Source: Ornithomonoglobus_A sp045537455
Lineage (GTDB): Bacteria > Bacillota > Clostridia > UBA1381
DNA: 24,767 nucleotides
Assembly (NCBI GenBank): GCA_045537455.1
Contig: JAZSPM010000160.1
Location: 1 to 24,767 of the forward strand
Direction: 5' to 3'
A program made the position numbers and the translations under genes. Within the stretch, counting starts at the first letter, position 1. Each line of letters begins with the position of its first letter. The notes beneath the pieces were generated by a model. That model had not been told where the DNA came from. It did no database searches and saw nothing but the letters and a program-made list of their open reading frames with translations. This document shows positions 1-6,610 of the stretch, one piece after another.

Positions 1-29
1 GCTCTTTCTGGTTTTTGAAAGAGCTTTTT
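1..29 (+). terminator. Rho-independent terminator at left edge
   Basis: An 8-bp perfect stem (GCTCTTTC / GAAAGAGC, 1-8 and 17-24) with an 8-nt loop is followed by a T tract on the plus strand. It fits the end of a plus-strand gene lying left of the window. It could also stop the minus-strand glycosidase, whose stop codon is at 34-36, but no U-tract on that strand is visible inside the window. Confidence 0.7.
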
Positions 30-33
30 ATAA

Positions 34-1509
34 TTACTTTTTATATATGCTTATTCCTTTTCCCTGATTATATTTTTCCCCTGTTTTATCATATATAATT
101 GAATAAGTATTACCTCTGAAATTCAAGTTTTCAAGCTTGAAATAATCCCAATCATCAGGAATTGACGGCGAAACCTCAAGCATATCGTTTTCATATTTCA
201 CACCTACAATACCCGAAATAACGATATCACAGAATGTAGAATGATTATAATCCTTGCCTCGCTCATAGCCTCCAAGTCCCGGCTTCCAACCAAAGTTTTT
301 AAGAATTTCACGGCTTGACCATTCGTCCTTTAGCGGATGTCTTACTTCATCAATCCAGTTTACCGTTTTTCCGCTCTCTGTTAAGCGTTTATGACTTTCG
401 GCATACTGCTTTACAAGCTTAAAAAAGCTGTTCTTATACTTTTCGTTATAATTCATAATCATATTTCTCATAGCTGTCAACGTTTGTGATGTTGCAAAGG
501 GCCATACATAACCATTCCATAAGCATTCATGGTCTACTTCGTACAAAAATCTTTTATCAGTTTTTTCAACCGTTGCAAGTCCGAAATCTGTATAAAAACA
601 GCTTTCATCGGTCAGATAATCAAACACATTTTCTTTATTCTTTTCAGGGATATTGAACATCCACGGAATATAACCTATAAGCTCCTTAGGAGATTTATCT
701 ATCCAATTTTCGATAATTTTTCCACACGAAAATCCTTCTTCTCCGTCTTCAAAATGAAAAGCCCTGTAAAAGTCGTTTTGCCAAAGATTCTCGTTTATAG
801 CCTTTTTTAGTATTTCATACTTATTCATATATTTTTGTGCAAGCTCTTCATTTCCCATACGCTTTGCAAAATCAGAAATAGCCCATGCATCTGCACACAT
901 ATAGGAATTAAGAGTAGGGCGTATACCCTTTATACAACGCAAATCCTCAGTTGTTCCGCTGATTGTATACTCCATTGCATCATAATTATCATAAGACCAG
1001 AACATATTATTTGATAAAAGATGCGTGTTTTCCCATTCCTCGTAGTATCTGCATGCTTTTTCAAGGAAGTCATCTCCCATATCCCAATCACCGTTTACCT
1101 GACACATCTGATGTACAGCATATATTAACCACGCACTGTACTTATGCCCTCTGTCAGGATTATCAAGGAAGAAATTTATGTAATCCTTAAGATATTCTGA
1201 GGAATTTTTAAGCCAGCGTCCTTCGTATAAATGATGTCCGACAGCTGCATTTATCTCATTATGCTTTCCGCTCCACAGAACTTTAGGCAAAAACTCAGTT
1301 ACCATATATCCGTCTTCTGTTTTTTTCAGATGCTTGCGGTATGTCCACCAACGGAAATAATACGTTTCCTCAATAGCCTTGTCAGGGCATTCAAAAACAG
1401 GTATTTCTTTACGCATCCACTCATAAACATGAGCGTTATCTATCATATTAATATACATCTCTTCATCATTTTCATTAAATAACTCAACATATTTTTTTAT
1501 AATATCCAT
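34..1509 (-). CDS. Six-hairpin-type glycoside hydrolase (MGH1-like)
   Basis: A 491-aa protein without a signal peptide, so probably cytosolic and acting on imported oligosaccharides. Recognisable blocks are an aromatic/acidic N-terminal stretch (WWTYRKHL), repeated helical segments with acidic-aromatic clusters (DNYDAMEY, residues about 180) and a late block WNGYVWPFATSQT followed by a short beta-rich C-terminus. These are typical of (alpha/alpha)6-barrel enzymes such as the mannosylglycerate hydrolase-like or GH63-like families. I cannot assign the CAZy family or the substrate. The start at 1509 is chosen because AGAGGGG precedes this ATG at good spacing; an ATG 18 bases upstream has no site. 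The gene begins directly after an esterase remnant and is probably the last member of the carbohydrate cluster. Confidence 0.75.
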   Translation of the reverse strand: MDIIKKYVELFNENDEEMYINMIDNAHVYEWMRKEIPVFECPDKAIEETYYFRWWTYRKHLKKTEDGYMVTEFLPKVLWSGKHNEINAAVGHHLYEGRWLKNSSEYLKDYINFFLDNPDRGHKYSAWLIYAVHQMCQVNGDWDMGDDFLEKACRYYEEWENTHLLSNNMFWSYDNYDAMEYTISGTTEDLRCIKGIRPTLNSYMCADAWAISDFAKRMGNEELAQKYMNKYEILKKAINENLWQNDFYRAFHFEDGEEGFSCGKIIENWIDKSPKELIGYIPWMFNIPEKNKENVFDYLTDESCFYTDFGLATVEKTDKRFLYEVDHECLWNGYVWPFATSQTLTAMRNMIMNYNEKYKNSFFKLVKQYAESHKRLTESGKTVNWIDEVRHPLKDEWSSREILKNFGWKPGLGGYERGKDYNHSTFCDIVISGIVGVKYENDMLEVSPSIPDDWDYFKLENLNFRGNTYSIIYDKTGEKYNQGKGISIYKK

Positions 1510-1526
1510 ATCGTTCCCCTCTTTCA

Positions 1527-1637
1527 TTATTCCTGTACAAAGAACATGAATGATTTGTCTGCCGCCGTATTTATACCTTCATGTCCGTAATCGGGATATA
1601 TTATATGAGTTTTTTTACAAGTAAGCCTATATTTCAA
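1527..1637 (-). pseudogene. C-terminal remnant of an acetyl-xylan-esterase-like gene
   Basis: Read on the minus strand, about 30-36 codons ending in TAA at 1529-1527 encode HIIYPDYGHEG followed by an AADKSFMFF-type tail. The YPxYGHE block near the C-terminus is typical of AXE1/cephalosporin-C deacetylase-type alpha/beta hydrolases, where it carries the catalytic His. There is no start codon or upstream body: above about 1637 the frame loses similarity. The remnant's stop overlaps the upstream ATG of the glycosidase gene, a spacing expected of genes once in the same operon. Assignment to AXE1 is by motif memory from a short segment and is therefore moderate. Confidence 0.5.
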
Positions 1638-1717
1638 TATCAATCACATGAGATTTTTTTGGTGAAATCATTTCTAAATATTTTATATTTTTTCCTCCTA
1701 AGCTCTTTATTTTAAAT

Positions 1718-1739
1718 CATTTCATGTCAGTTTGAAATG
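1718..1739. promoter_or_regulatory. 7-bp dyad, possible operator
   Basis: CATTTCA (1718-1724) and TGAAATG (1733-1739) form a perfect 7-bp dyad with an 8-bp spacer. It overlaps a weak minus-strand promoter candidate (TTTCAA, 17 bp, TAAAAT). An orphan AGGAGG lies just downstream at about 1694-1699 on the minus strand with no usable start codon at the right distance. These look like leftovers of the 5' region of the deleted esterase gene. No specific regulator can be assigned. Confidence 0.3.
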
Positions 1740-1796
1740 TAATTTAATTATTCGAAGCAATAAATTATTTTTCAAAATTTATCCCAATGGTTAAAC

Positions 1797-3119
1797 TTAT
1801 ACATTAAGCAAAAAACCATTTTCAATCAGAAGTGGATGCAATTTTTCATAAGTAACAGCATTAACATTATGATGATTATTTTTGGCAACAACTGCCATCA
1901 ATCCTGCAGCCTCACCTGTTGTCATACAAGTATTCATCATTCTAAATGTTTCAATAAGCTTAGGAGCAGAACCGATACACCTGCCAGATGCAAGAAGATT
2001 ATCAAATTTAGCAGATATTAAAGCTTCCATCGGCACCGCACCAATCCCAGCGGCATAACTCGCCCATTTTGACTTAAAACTATTTTTGCTGTTGCTATGC
2101 ATACCATATGTTCTCCGGCAAAGTGCAACCGGATGATAAAAATCATTAGACAGTAGCAATTCTTCCGAAAAATCACATACGCTGACAATATTACGACTTG
2201 TACGAACTCCGACTTTTGTCGGTGTTGCAGTAAGATAACAATTTTCAAATCCCGGCATTTCTTTTCTCAAAAAATCAAGCACTTTAAACACATTTTCGCG
2301 CATCGTCTGATCCATCGCCGTCATTTCAAGCGAATTTGCACCATCGCCAATCTCAAAGCAAACTGCGATTTGTACCATTCCCGGTTTTAACATATGTGCA
2401 AAGCCAAAGTGCGGCCATACCATTTCAGGAAGCTTTCCGTCTTTTCTTGCCTGACTATATATTGATTTTGCCTCATTGATATCAAAAGACTTTACTCCAT
2501 CTACGATAAAAAACATCGAATTATGCATACCTTCATCCAACGGGCAATTATTTACTGCTTCCGGAGAAGCAAGAAAACCCAGCTGAGCATTACCTGTAGC
2601 ATCAATAAAAGTGTCCGCTTCCAAAAGATATGTTCCCTCAAGTGCACTAAGTAAAATTGAACAAATATGATTATTTTTAGTCAACACCTCTGCCATTTGA
2701 GTATAAAAATAACAATCTACACCCGCCTCACGCAGCATTCTGTTGTATACTAATTTCATAATTTCCCCATCAAGCATAATTATCTTGTTCAATATTGCGT
2801 CACCAATAGGTTTGTATTCAGGCGAGTTATTTTGAAAAAAAGACGCTGCATTCAAATCATCCATCTTTCGTATAAATTCTTCAGAAAGCCCGGCTGTGGT
2901 CTGTTTACCTTCAACACCGAAACCAAAATATGCCGGACAACAGCTTTGCGTTCCAACACCACCTGGAAATCCAAACGTCTCTATTAATGCAACTTTAAGT
3001 CCTCTTCTTGCAGCGGCAATAGATGCACCAATACCTGCAGGACCTGCACCTACAACAATAAGATCGTAACGGTCTTTTGTTTTCCATTGATTATTTATTG
3101 AATTTTCTACATATAACAT
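1797..3119 (-). CDS. FAD-dependent oxidoreductase
   Basis: A 440-aa flavoprotein of the FAD_oxidored type. An N-terminal Rossmann dinucleotide-binding motif VVGAGPAGIGAS (residues about 22-33) is followed by the acidic E of VALIE that binds the ribose of FAD. A second conserved block, DATGNAQLG, lies mid-protein, and LLASGRCIGS plus TTGEAAGLMA at the C-terminus resemble the FAD-contacting end of this family. The substrate is unknown; such proteins often accompany sugar or sugar-acid catabolism genes. The start at 3119 has AAAGGAG 8 bases upstream. The longer reading frame to 3191 would run into the upstream GDSL gene and has no site, so it is rejected. It follows the GDSL gene by 32 bases and is probably cotranscribed with it. 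Confidence 0.82.
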   Translation of the reverse strand: MLYVENSINNQWKTKDRYDLIVVGAGPAGIGASIAAARRGLKVALIETFGFPGGVGTQSCCPAYFGFGVEGKQTTAGLSEEFIRKMDDLNAASFFQNNSPEYKPIGDAILNKIIMLDGEIMKLVYNRMLREAGVDCYFYTQMAEVLTKNNHICSILLSALEGTYLLEADTFIDATGNAQLGFLASPEAVNNCPLDEGMHNSMFFIVDGVKSFDINEAKSIYSQARKDGKLPEMVWPHFGFAHMLKPGMVQIAVCFEIGDGANSLEMTAMDQTMRENVFKVLDFLRKEMPGFENCYLTATPTKVGVRTSRNIVSVCDFSEELLLSNDFYHPVALCRRTYGMHSNSKNSFKSKWASYAAGIGAVPMEALISAKFDNLLASGRCIGSAPKLIETFRMMNTCMTTGEAAGLMAVVAKNNHHNVNAVTYEKLHPLLIENGFLLNV

Positions 3120-3151
3120 TATAACAACTCCTTTATAAATGTTTTTTAGTT

Positions 3152-3760
3152 TTATTTTTTTATGTATGCTATATTTTTTAAGTTTCTGCATACAACCTCA
3201 GCAAGCATTTTTGAGCCTGTATCATTAAAATGATACGGGTCAGGTTTTCTGATGTTTTCAATTCCGTCAACTACATTATATAGATTTTCATACATCAAAC
3301 CAAGCTCATCTGCTATTTCAGCAGCAATCTTGTCTCTTTCGATTGAGAACTTGTTTGCTTCGGTATAACTCTTTGGCTCATTCAGAACAACAAACGGAGT
3401 TGTGCCTGAAAGTATTATTTCGGGCTTGTTTTCAAGCTTTAAAAGCGTTTCTATAATGTTTTTGTATAGCTTTTTATATTCATCATATGCAATATGTCCG
3501 CCGTGAGCACCATTGTTAAAATGTATAACCTCATATTTGCCCTGTGTCAGCATATATGAAAGTTCATTTGTAAAGCTCGGATTATCCAAAGCCCTTGATG
3601 TAACGTACATATCTATATAAATATCATCGGGCATCATTTCTCTCAAAGCCGGATGATAGCCGTTTGTTATGGAATCACCTATAAGAAGAACTCTGCGACC
3701 GCCGTCTGAAGGTCTGTCCCACCACATATTTGACCATTCGTATGTTTCTAATTTTGCCAT
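3152..3760 (-). CDS. GDSL/SGNH-family hydrolase
   Basis: A 202-aa intracellular SGNH hydrolase. Block I is LLIGDSITNGY with Ser30 as nucleophile, the block III Asn/Gly region is HFNNGAHGGH, and the C-terminal catalytic dyad is DPYHFN (block V D..H). Members of this fold are esterases or deacetylases, and in a carbohydrate locus an O-acetyl esterase is the likely role; this is inference. ATG at 3760 is preferred over the ATG at 3769, because AAGAGA sits 8 bases ahead of the former and directly abuts the latter. It is first in a probable operon with the FAD oxidoreductase, driven by the promoter at 3795-3823. Confidence 0.8.
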   Translation of the reverse strand: MAKLETYEWSNMWWDRPSDGGRRVLLIGDSITNGYHPALREMMPDDIYIDMYVTSRALDNPSFTNELSYMLTQGKYEVIHFNNGAHGGHIAYDEYKKLYKNIIETLLKLENKPEIILSGTTPFVVLNEPKSYTEANKFSIERDKIAAEIADELGLMYENLYNVVDGIENIRKPDPYHFNDTGSKMLAEVVCRNLKNIAYIKK

Positions 3761-3794
3761 AATAATCATCTCTTGAAAATAATTTGCTAAATTA

Positions 3795-3823
3795 ATTTTA
3801 TCATAGTGTCAGAGCTAAGTCAA
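3795..3823 (-). promoter_or_regulatory. Sigma-A promoter for the GDSL-FAD operon
   Basis: On the minus strand TTGACT (3823-3818), a 17-bp spacer and TAAAAT (3800-3795) precede the GDSL gene by about 35 bases. TG one base before the -10 makes it an extended -10 element. Confidence 0.65.
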
Positions 3824-3927
3824 GTCTCAATATTTGCTGTTTTGCACTCTTTTTTGCTCTTCTTACATTAAATCATTTTTATAAGGCTCAAAATCAAGGG
3901 AAACTTCGCCGCAGGTGAGCTGATATT

Positions 3928-4510
3928 TTAAATAATTTCACCGATTATTATATTATCCTTAACTTCAATAAGTCTTACATTTCTGAACTGTCCTGATAAA
4001 TCCTCATCAGCAGGAGCGTGAACTGTTATATAATTAGTGGTTTTGCCTTCAAACATTTTATCTTTTGCTCTTTGTTCAAAAAGCACCTCCATAGTTCTGC
4101 CTATATGCTTAGTTAAAAATTTCTTTTGTGATTTTAAGGTCTTCAAATTCATGATTATGCATAATATCGCCGACCATGTTGAGCTTTGAATTACTGTCAA
4201 GTCCTTCGGTGATTTCAACAATGCTTGTACGTCCTTTTGTACCGATTACAAGATTTACACCGTCAATATTCAGAACCTCATCAGCGGCAGTCTGGGCATA
4301 ACAGCCTGTGACAGCAATTATTGACTCAGGGGTATTTTTTTTTCGCACGGCGTATAATCTGACGTGATTTTCTGTCACTAATATTAGTAACAGAGCAGGT
4401 ATTTATAATATATATATATCGGCTTTGCTTTCAAAAGGAACGATTTCATAGCCTGCAGAAGCATAAAGCTCTGTCATGGCTTCTGTTTCGTATTGATTTA
4501 CCTTACAGCC
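3928..4510 (-). pseudogene. mtaB: mtaB remnant: tRNA t6A37 methylthiotransferase
   Basis: Three frame-broken pieces together represent both ends of the methylthiotransferase MtaB (tRNA ms2t6A37). Piece one (4510-4403) carries GCKVNQYETEAM and ends in a TA-repeat frameshift. Piece two (about 4404-4344) reads NTCSVTNISDRKSRQ. Piece three, after a nine-A tract (4335-4343), reads KNTPESIIAVTGCYAQ and continues to GTKGR. Near 4120-4130 the frame changes again and the sequence jumps to the C-terminal TRAM domain (MEVLFEQ...TTNYI.V...VRLIEV), ending normally at 3928. The radical-SAM core with its CxxxCxxC is absent, so the product cannot function. The N-terminus is joined to a glycosidase fragment at about 4506-4510. 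Family identity is clear from the motifs; the deletion size is inferred. Confidence 0.85.
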
Positions 4511-4935
4511 ACCTATACGGTTTTGCTCATATTCATTCGCTTTATCACATACAAAAATCGGATTGCATTTTGCTTTTTTCCAGTTTATACCGTCAGTGCT
4601 TACAGCATAAGCATTTACGTTCGGCTCATGTGTTTCTCCGGCTGAATACCACATTTTATACATACCGTCTACTTTGATAACACAGTTTCTGTTTATGTCA
4701 TCCTCCCAGCCGGTTTTAAGATTTTTCTCAAGTGTGATAACAGGCTCACACCATTTGATTCCGTCATCACTGAATGTTACTGCACAAGCCTTTTTTTTCA
4801 CGCCACGAAAAGTCCATTCTGTATTTTCCGTTATCCATCCATCCATACATACATACATACATACGAATCAAATACAGTTCCTGTGTTCTTGTCCCCAAAA
4901 ACCGGATTATTCTCATATTTTTTAAAATTCTTCAT
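4506..4935 (-). pseudogene. GH43/GH32-like glycosidase remnant fused to mtaB
   Basis: A start at 4935 with TAAGGAGG gives MKNFKKYENNPVFGDKNTG, the normal N-terminus of five-bladed beta-propeller glycosidases (GH43/GH32/GH130-like). The frame then breaks in a tetranucleotide repeat (4833-4864). The correct next frame reads NGKYRMDFSWREKK, and breaks again in an eight-A tract (4791-4798) before CAVTFSDDGIKW, GWEDDINRN and DGMYKMWYSAGETHEPN. The piece from YKMWY to GETHEPN looks like two propeller blades joined by an internal deletion. After EYEQNRIGGC the sequence becomes MtaB. About half the usual length is missing. The 151-codon open stretch at 4403-4858 is an accident of this fusion and not an intact gene. 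Confidence 0.8.
4833..4864. repeat. Compound tetranucleotide repeat (ATAC)5(ATCC)3
   Basis: On the plus strand three ATCC units (4833-4844) are followed by five ATAC units (4845-4864). On the coding minus strand this is (GTAT)5(GGAT)3, about 25 codons into the glycosidase remnant. Removing one 4-base unit would join the N-terminal frame to the next correct frame, as in bacterial slippage-based contingency loci. Because the gene has other lesions, present-day phase switching is unlikely. Confidence 0.9.
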
Positions 4936-4953
4936 AATTACCTCCTTAAATAA

Positions 4954-4982
4954 TTGACAAATCGTTCTTTATGATTTATAAT
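4954..4982 (+). promoter_or_regulatory. Consensus sigma-A promoter for the AraC-type gene
   Basis: TTGACA (4954-4959), a 17-bp spacer and TATAAT (4977-4982) point toward the AraC-type remnant starting at 5066. The -10 overlaps by two bases the -10 of the opposing glycosidase promoter. Confidence 0.75.
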
Positions 4983-5009
4983 TACACTAAATTATAATAT
5001 ACTTTTCAA
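4981..5009 (-). promoter_or_regulatory. Promoter for the glycosidase remnant
   Basis: On the minus strand TTGAAA (5009-5004), a 17-bp spacer and TGTAAT (4986-4981) precede the start at 4935. The element interlocks with the plus-strand promoter at 4954-4982, so only one polymerase could occupy the site at a time. Confidence 0.55.
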
Positions 5010-5065
5010 TTACATATTATTTTAAAAATATGCAATTTGTTCTGTTTTAAAGAAGGTGTCAAAAA

Positions 5066-5568
5066 ATGAATCTTAACGAAAGCTGTCACTACAAAACAAA
5101 TCTTCCGCATTTAGCATCGGAAATTGCAAAAAACTCTATTACTATGTTCAGTGGACAGGGCATTTTATATGCAGAAACGATTTTTATATAAAAAGAGCCA
5201 ATTTGAAAAGTTATCCGCTTTTATATACCGTAAAAGGCGAAGGCGTTCTTAATTATATGGGCAGCAAATATGAAATCAAAGAAAAAAGCACTGTATTTAT
5301 TGACTGTACAAAACTGCACGAATACTTTCCCGTTACGGACAACTGGGAGTTTAAGTTTATTCATTTTTCAGGAGAACAAAGCAAAAAATATTATGAATAT
5401 ATAACCAAACTTTACAATACAGCAGTCATAAATAATACAGATGATTTTGAAAGATATTTTGATACAATATATAATTTTGTTAAATTATCAGAAGGCGAGG
5501 AAAGGTGTTCCGATATTATTTACCGACTTCTTACAAAGCTTATATCCAACTACAATAAAATCAGCTAA
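5066..5568 (+). pseudogene. AraC-family regulator, frameshifted and lacking its HTH domain
   Basis: The start at 5066 has AGAAGGTG 7 bases upstream and reads MNLNESCHYKTNLPHLASEI. A one-base loss in a run of six A (5128-5133) ends this frame. In the next frame YYVQWTGHFICRNDFYIKRA continues into the cupin-like sensor domain (LLYTVKGEGVLNY, FIDCTKLHEYF, WEFKFIHFSG), typical of AraC-type sugar regulators. The sequence stops near 5550-5568, where it runs into the 3' end of the convergent HAD gene, so the two C-terminal AraC helix-turn-helix motifs are missing. It was transcribed divergently from the glycosidase and presumably controlled that locus. An internal ATG at 5203 gives a 121-codon open stretch, but the product would lack DNA binding. 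Confidence 0.8.
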
Positions 5569-6561
5569 ACTGTCTAAAATATACTCAGAATTAAGTTCTT
5601 CAAAATATCCTCTTGCCGCCTTTCCTGATACGCCTGTCAAAACAGCACAGAAATCAGCACCCATTGCCTTTGCCGCAAGAATATCTGCACCTGCATCACC
5701 TACAACAAGAGTTTTTGCAATTTTCGATTTGTCATAATCTCCGTCTATTATACGTTTATCATCGTAATCAGTACCGCACATAGCCTTTAGGAACATATAC
5801 GGATGTGGTTTTGTGAGCGTTATTTTAAGCTCTTTTTCAGCCTCTATAACATGATTATAGTTACATAAACCGTCTTTTGCAAAATATTTTTTAAGTCCCC
5901 AGTCACTCAAAGGCTGATTTATCTCTGCATATACTCTGCCCGTTGCAACACAAAGACGTTTTGTTTCATAAAGCTCACTAAAAATTTCATTCAGAATATC
6001 TATGTCAATAAGCGGTCTTTCTTTAAACAGCAGTCCACTTTTTCCTGATTTTTTTGGCAGTCTGCCATATTCCTGTTCAAAAACTTTATCTCCAAGATAC
6101 CATTCCTGAAAAATATCCTGCATTGTTTTCCACATAACGCTGTTTCTCTTTAGCCATTCATAATCAAAACCCGTTTTCTGAGCACACAGTCTCGCTATTT
6201 CATCATACTCATCAAGGATATTATCTGATAGGCTCTTTGCGTATTCCAGAACAGGTGTAAAGTCATTTTCATCAACTTCGCAAATCCACGCAATGCACAT
6301 TGTAACATATGCAAGATCCCAGTTTGAATTAATCCCCTTACTCTTACATACCGTTATAAGCTCATCATTGCAAAATACTTTTTTTCGTATATCCTCAACC
6401 TGCTCCATGCATTCTTTTGCATCTATATCTTCATTATTATTCCATTTAAGATACTCCCATACAGTCAAAGCCGCCGCATCCCAATATGCCTGCTCGCTTG
6501 TAACAACACCGTCCATATCAAATATAATGGTATCATATTTATCTAAAAATGATTTTAACAT
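5488..6561 (-). CDS. HAD-superfamily hydrolase with altered C-terminus
   Basis: A 357-aa HAD phosphatase or phosphomutase-like protein. Motif I is FDMDGVVTSEQAYW (Asp15 nucleophile, Asp17), motif II is CVATGRV, the motif III lysine is in TKPHPYMF, and motif IV is VVGDAGADILAA. About 190 residues between motifs I and II form a large helical cap, longer than in beta-phosphoglucomutases. After SLADFIV the last ~20 residues are read from antisense AraC sequence, so the native C-terminus appears lost and replaced; the core motifs are intact and activity is plausible. The start at 6561 is set by GAGAGGAG 6 bases upstream; the ATG at 6585 lies in the terminator of the upstream unit. The substrate is unknown, with a sugar phosphate possible. 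Confidence 0.75.
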   Translation of the reverse strand: MLKSFLDKYDTIIFDMDGVVTSEQAYWDAAALTVWEYLKWNNNEDIDAKECMEQVEDIRKKVFCNDELITVCKSKGINSNWDLAYVTMCIAWICEVDENDFTPVLEYAKSLSDNILDEYDEIARLCAQKTGFDYEWLKRNSVMWKTMQDIFQEWYLGDKVFEQEYGRLPKKSGKSGLLFKERPLIDIDILNEIFSELYETKRLCVATGRVYAEINQPLSDWGLKKYFAKDGLCNYNHVIEAEKELKITLTKPHPYMFLKAMCGTDYDDKRIIDGDYDKSKIAKTLVVGDAGADILAAKAMGADFCAVLTGVSGKAARGYFEELNSEYILDSLADFIVVGYKLCKKSVNNIGTPFLAF

Positions 6562-6575
6562 TTTTATTCTCCTCT

Positions 6576-6605
6576 CAAAAAACAAAGGCAGAATTTTCTG
6601 CCTTT
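6576..6605 (-). terminator. Terminator after hisB
   Basis: On the minus strand an 8-bp stem (AAAGGCAG / CTGCCTTT, 6605-6584) with a 6-nt loop is followed by G and six T. It closes the dnaJ-hisD-hisB unit 5 bases after the hisB stop. Confidence 0.85.
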
Positions 6606-6610
6606 TGCCT

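Noticed and set aside
3120..3191. N-terminal 24-codon extension of the FAD oxidoreductase
   Set aside because: It overlaps the end of the GDSL gene, is Lys-rich without family similarity, and the good ribosome site is at the internal ATG at 3119.
4109..4378. 89-codon open frame as an independent small gene
   Set aside because: It is a middle piece of MtaB (TGCYAQ region) entered through a poly-A frameshift, with no ribosome site at its ATG.
4403..4858. 151-codon open frame as an intact glycosidase gene
   Set aside because: Its start lies inside a tetranucleotide repeat, the real start is at 4935 in another frame, and its C-terminal third is MtaB sequence.
4833..4864. Short tandem repeats as a CRISPR array
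   Set aside because: The units are 4 bases without spacers; no cas gene is present.
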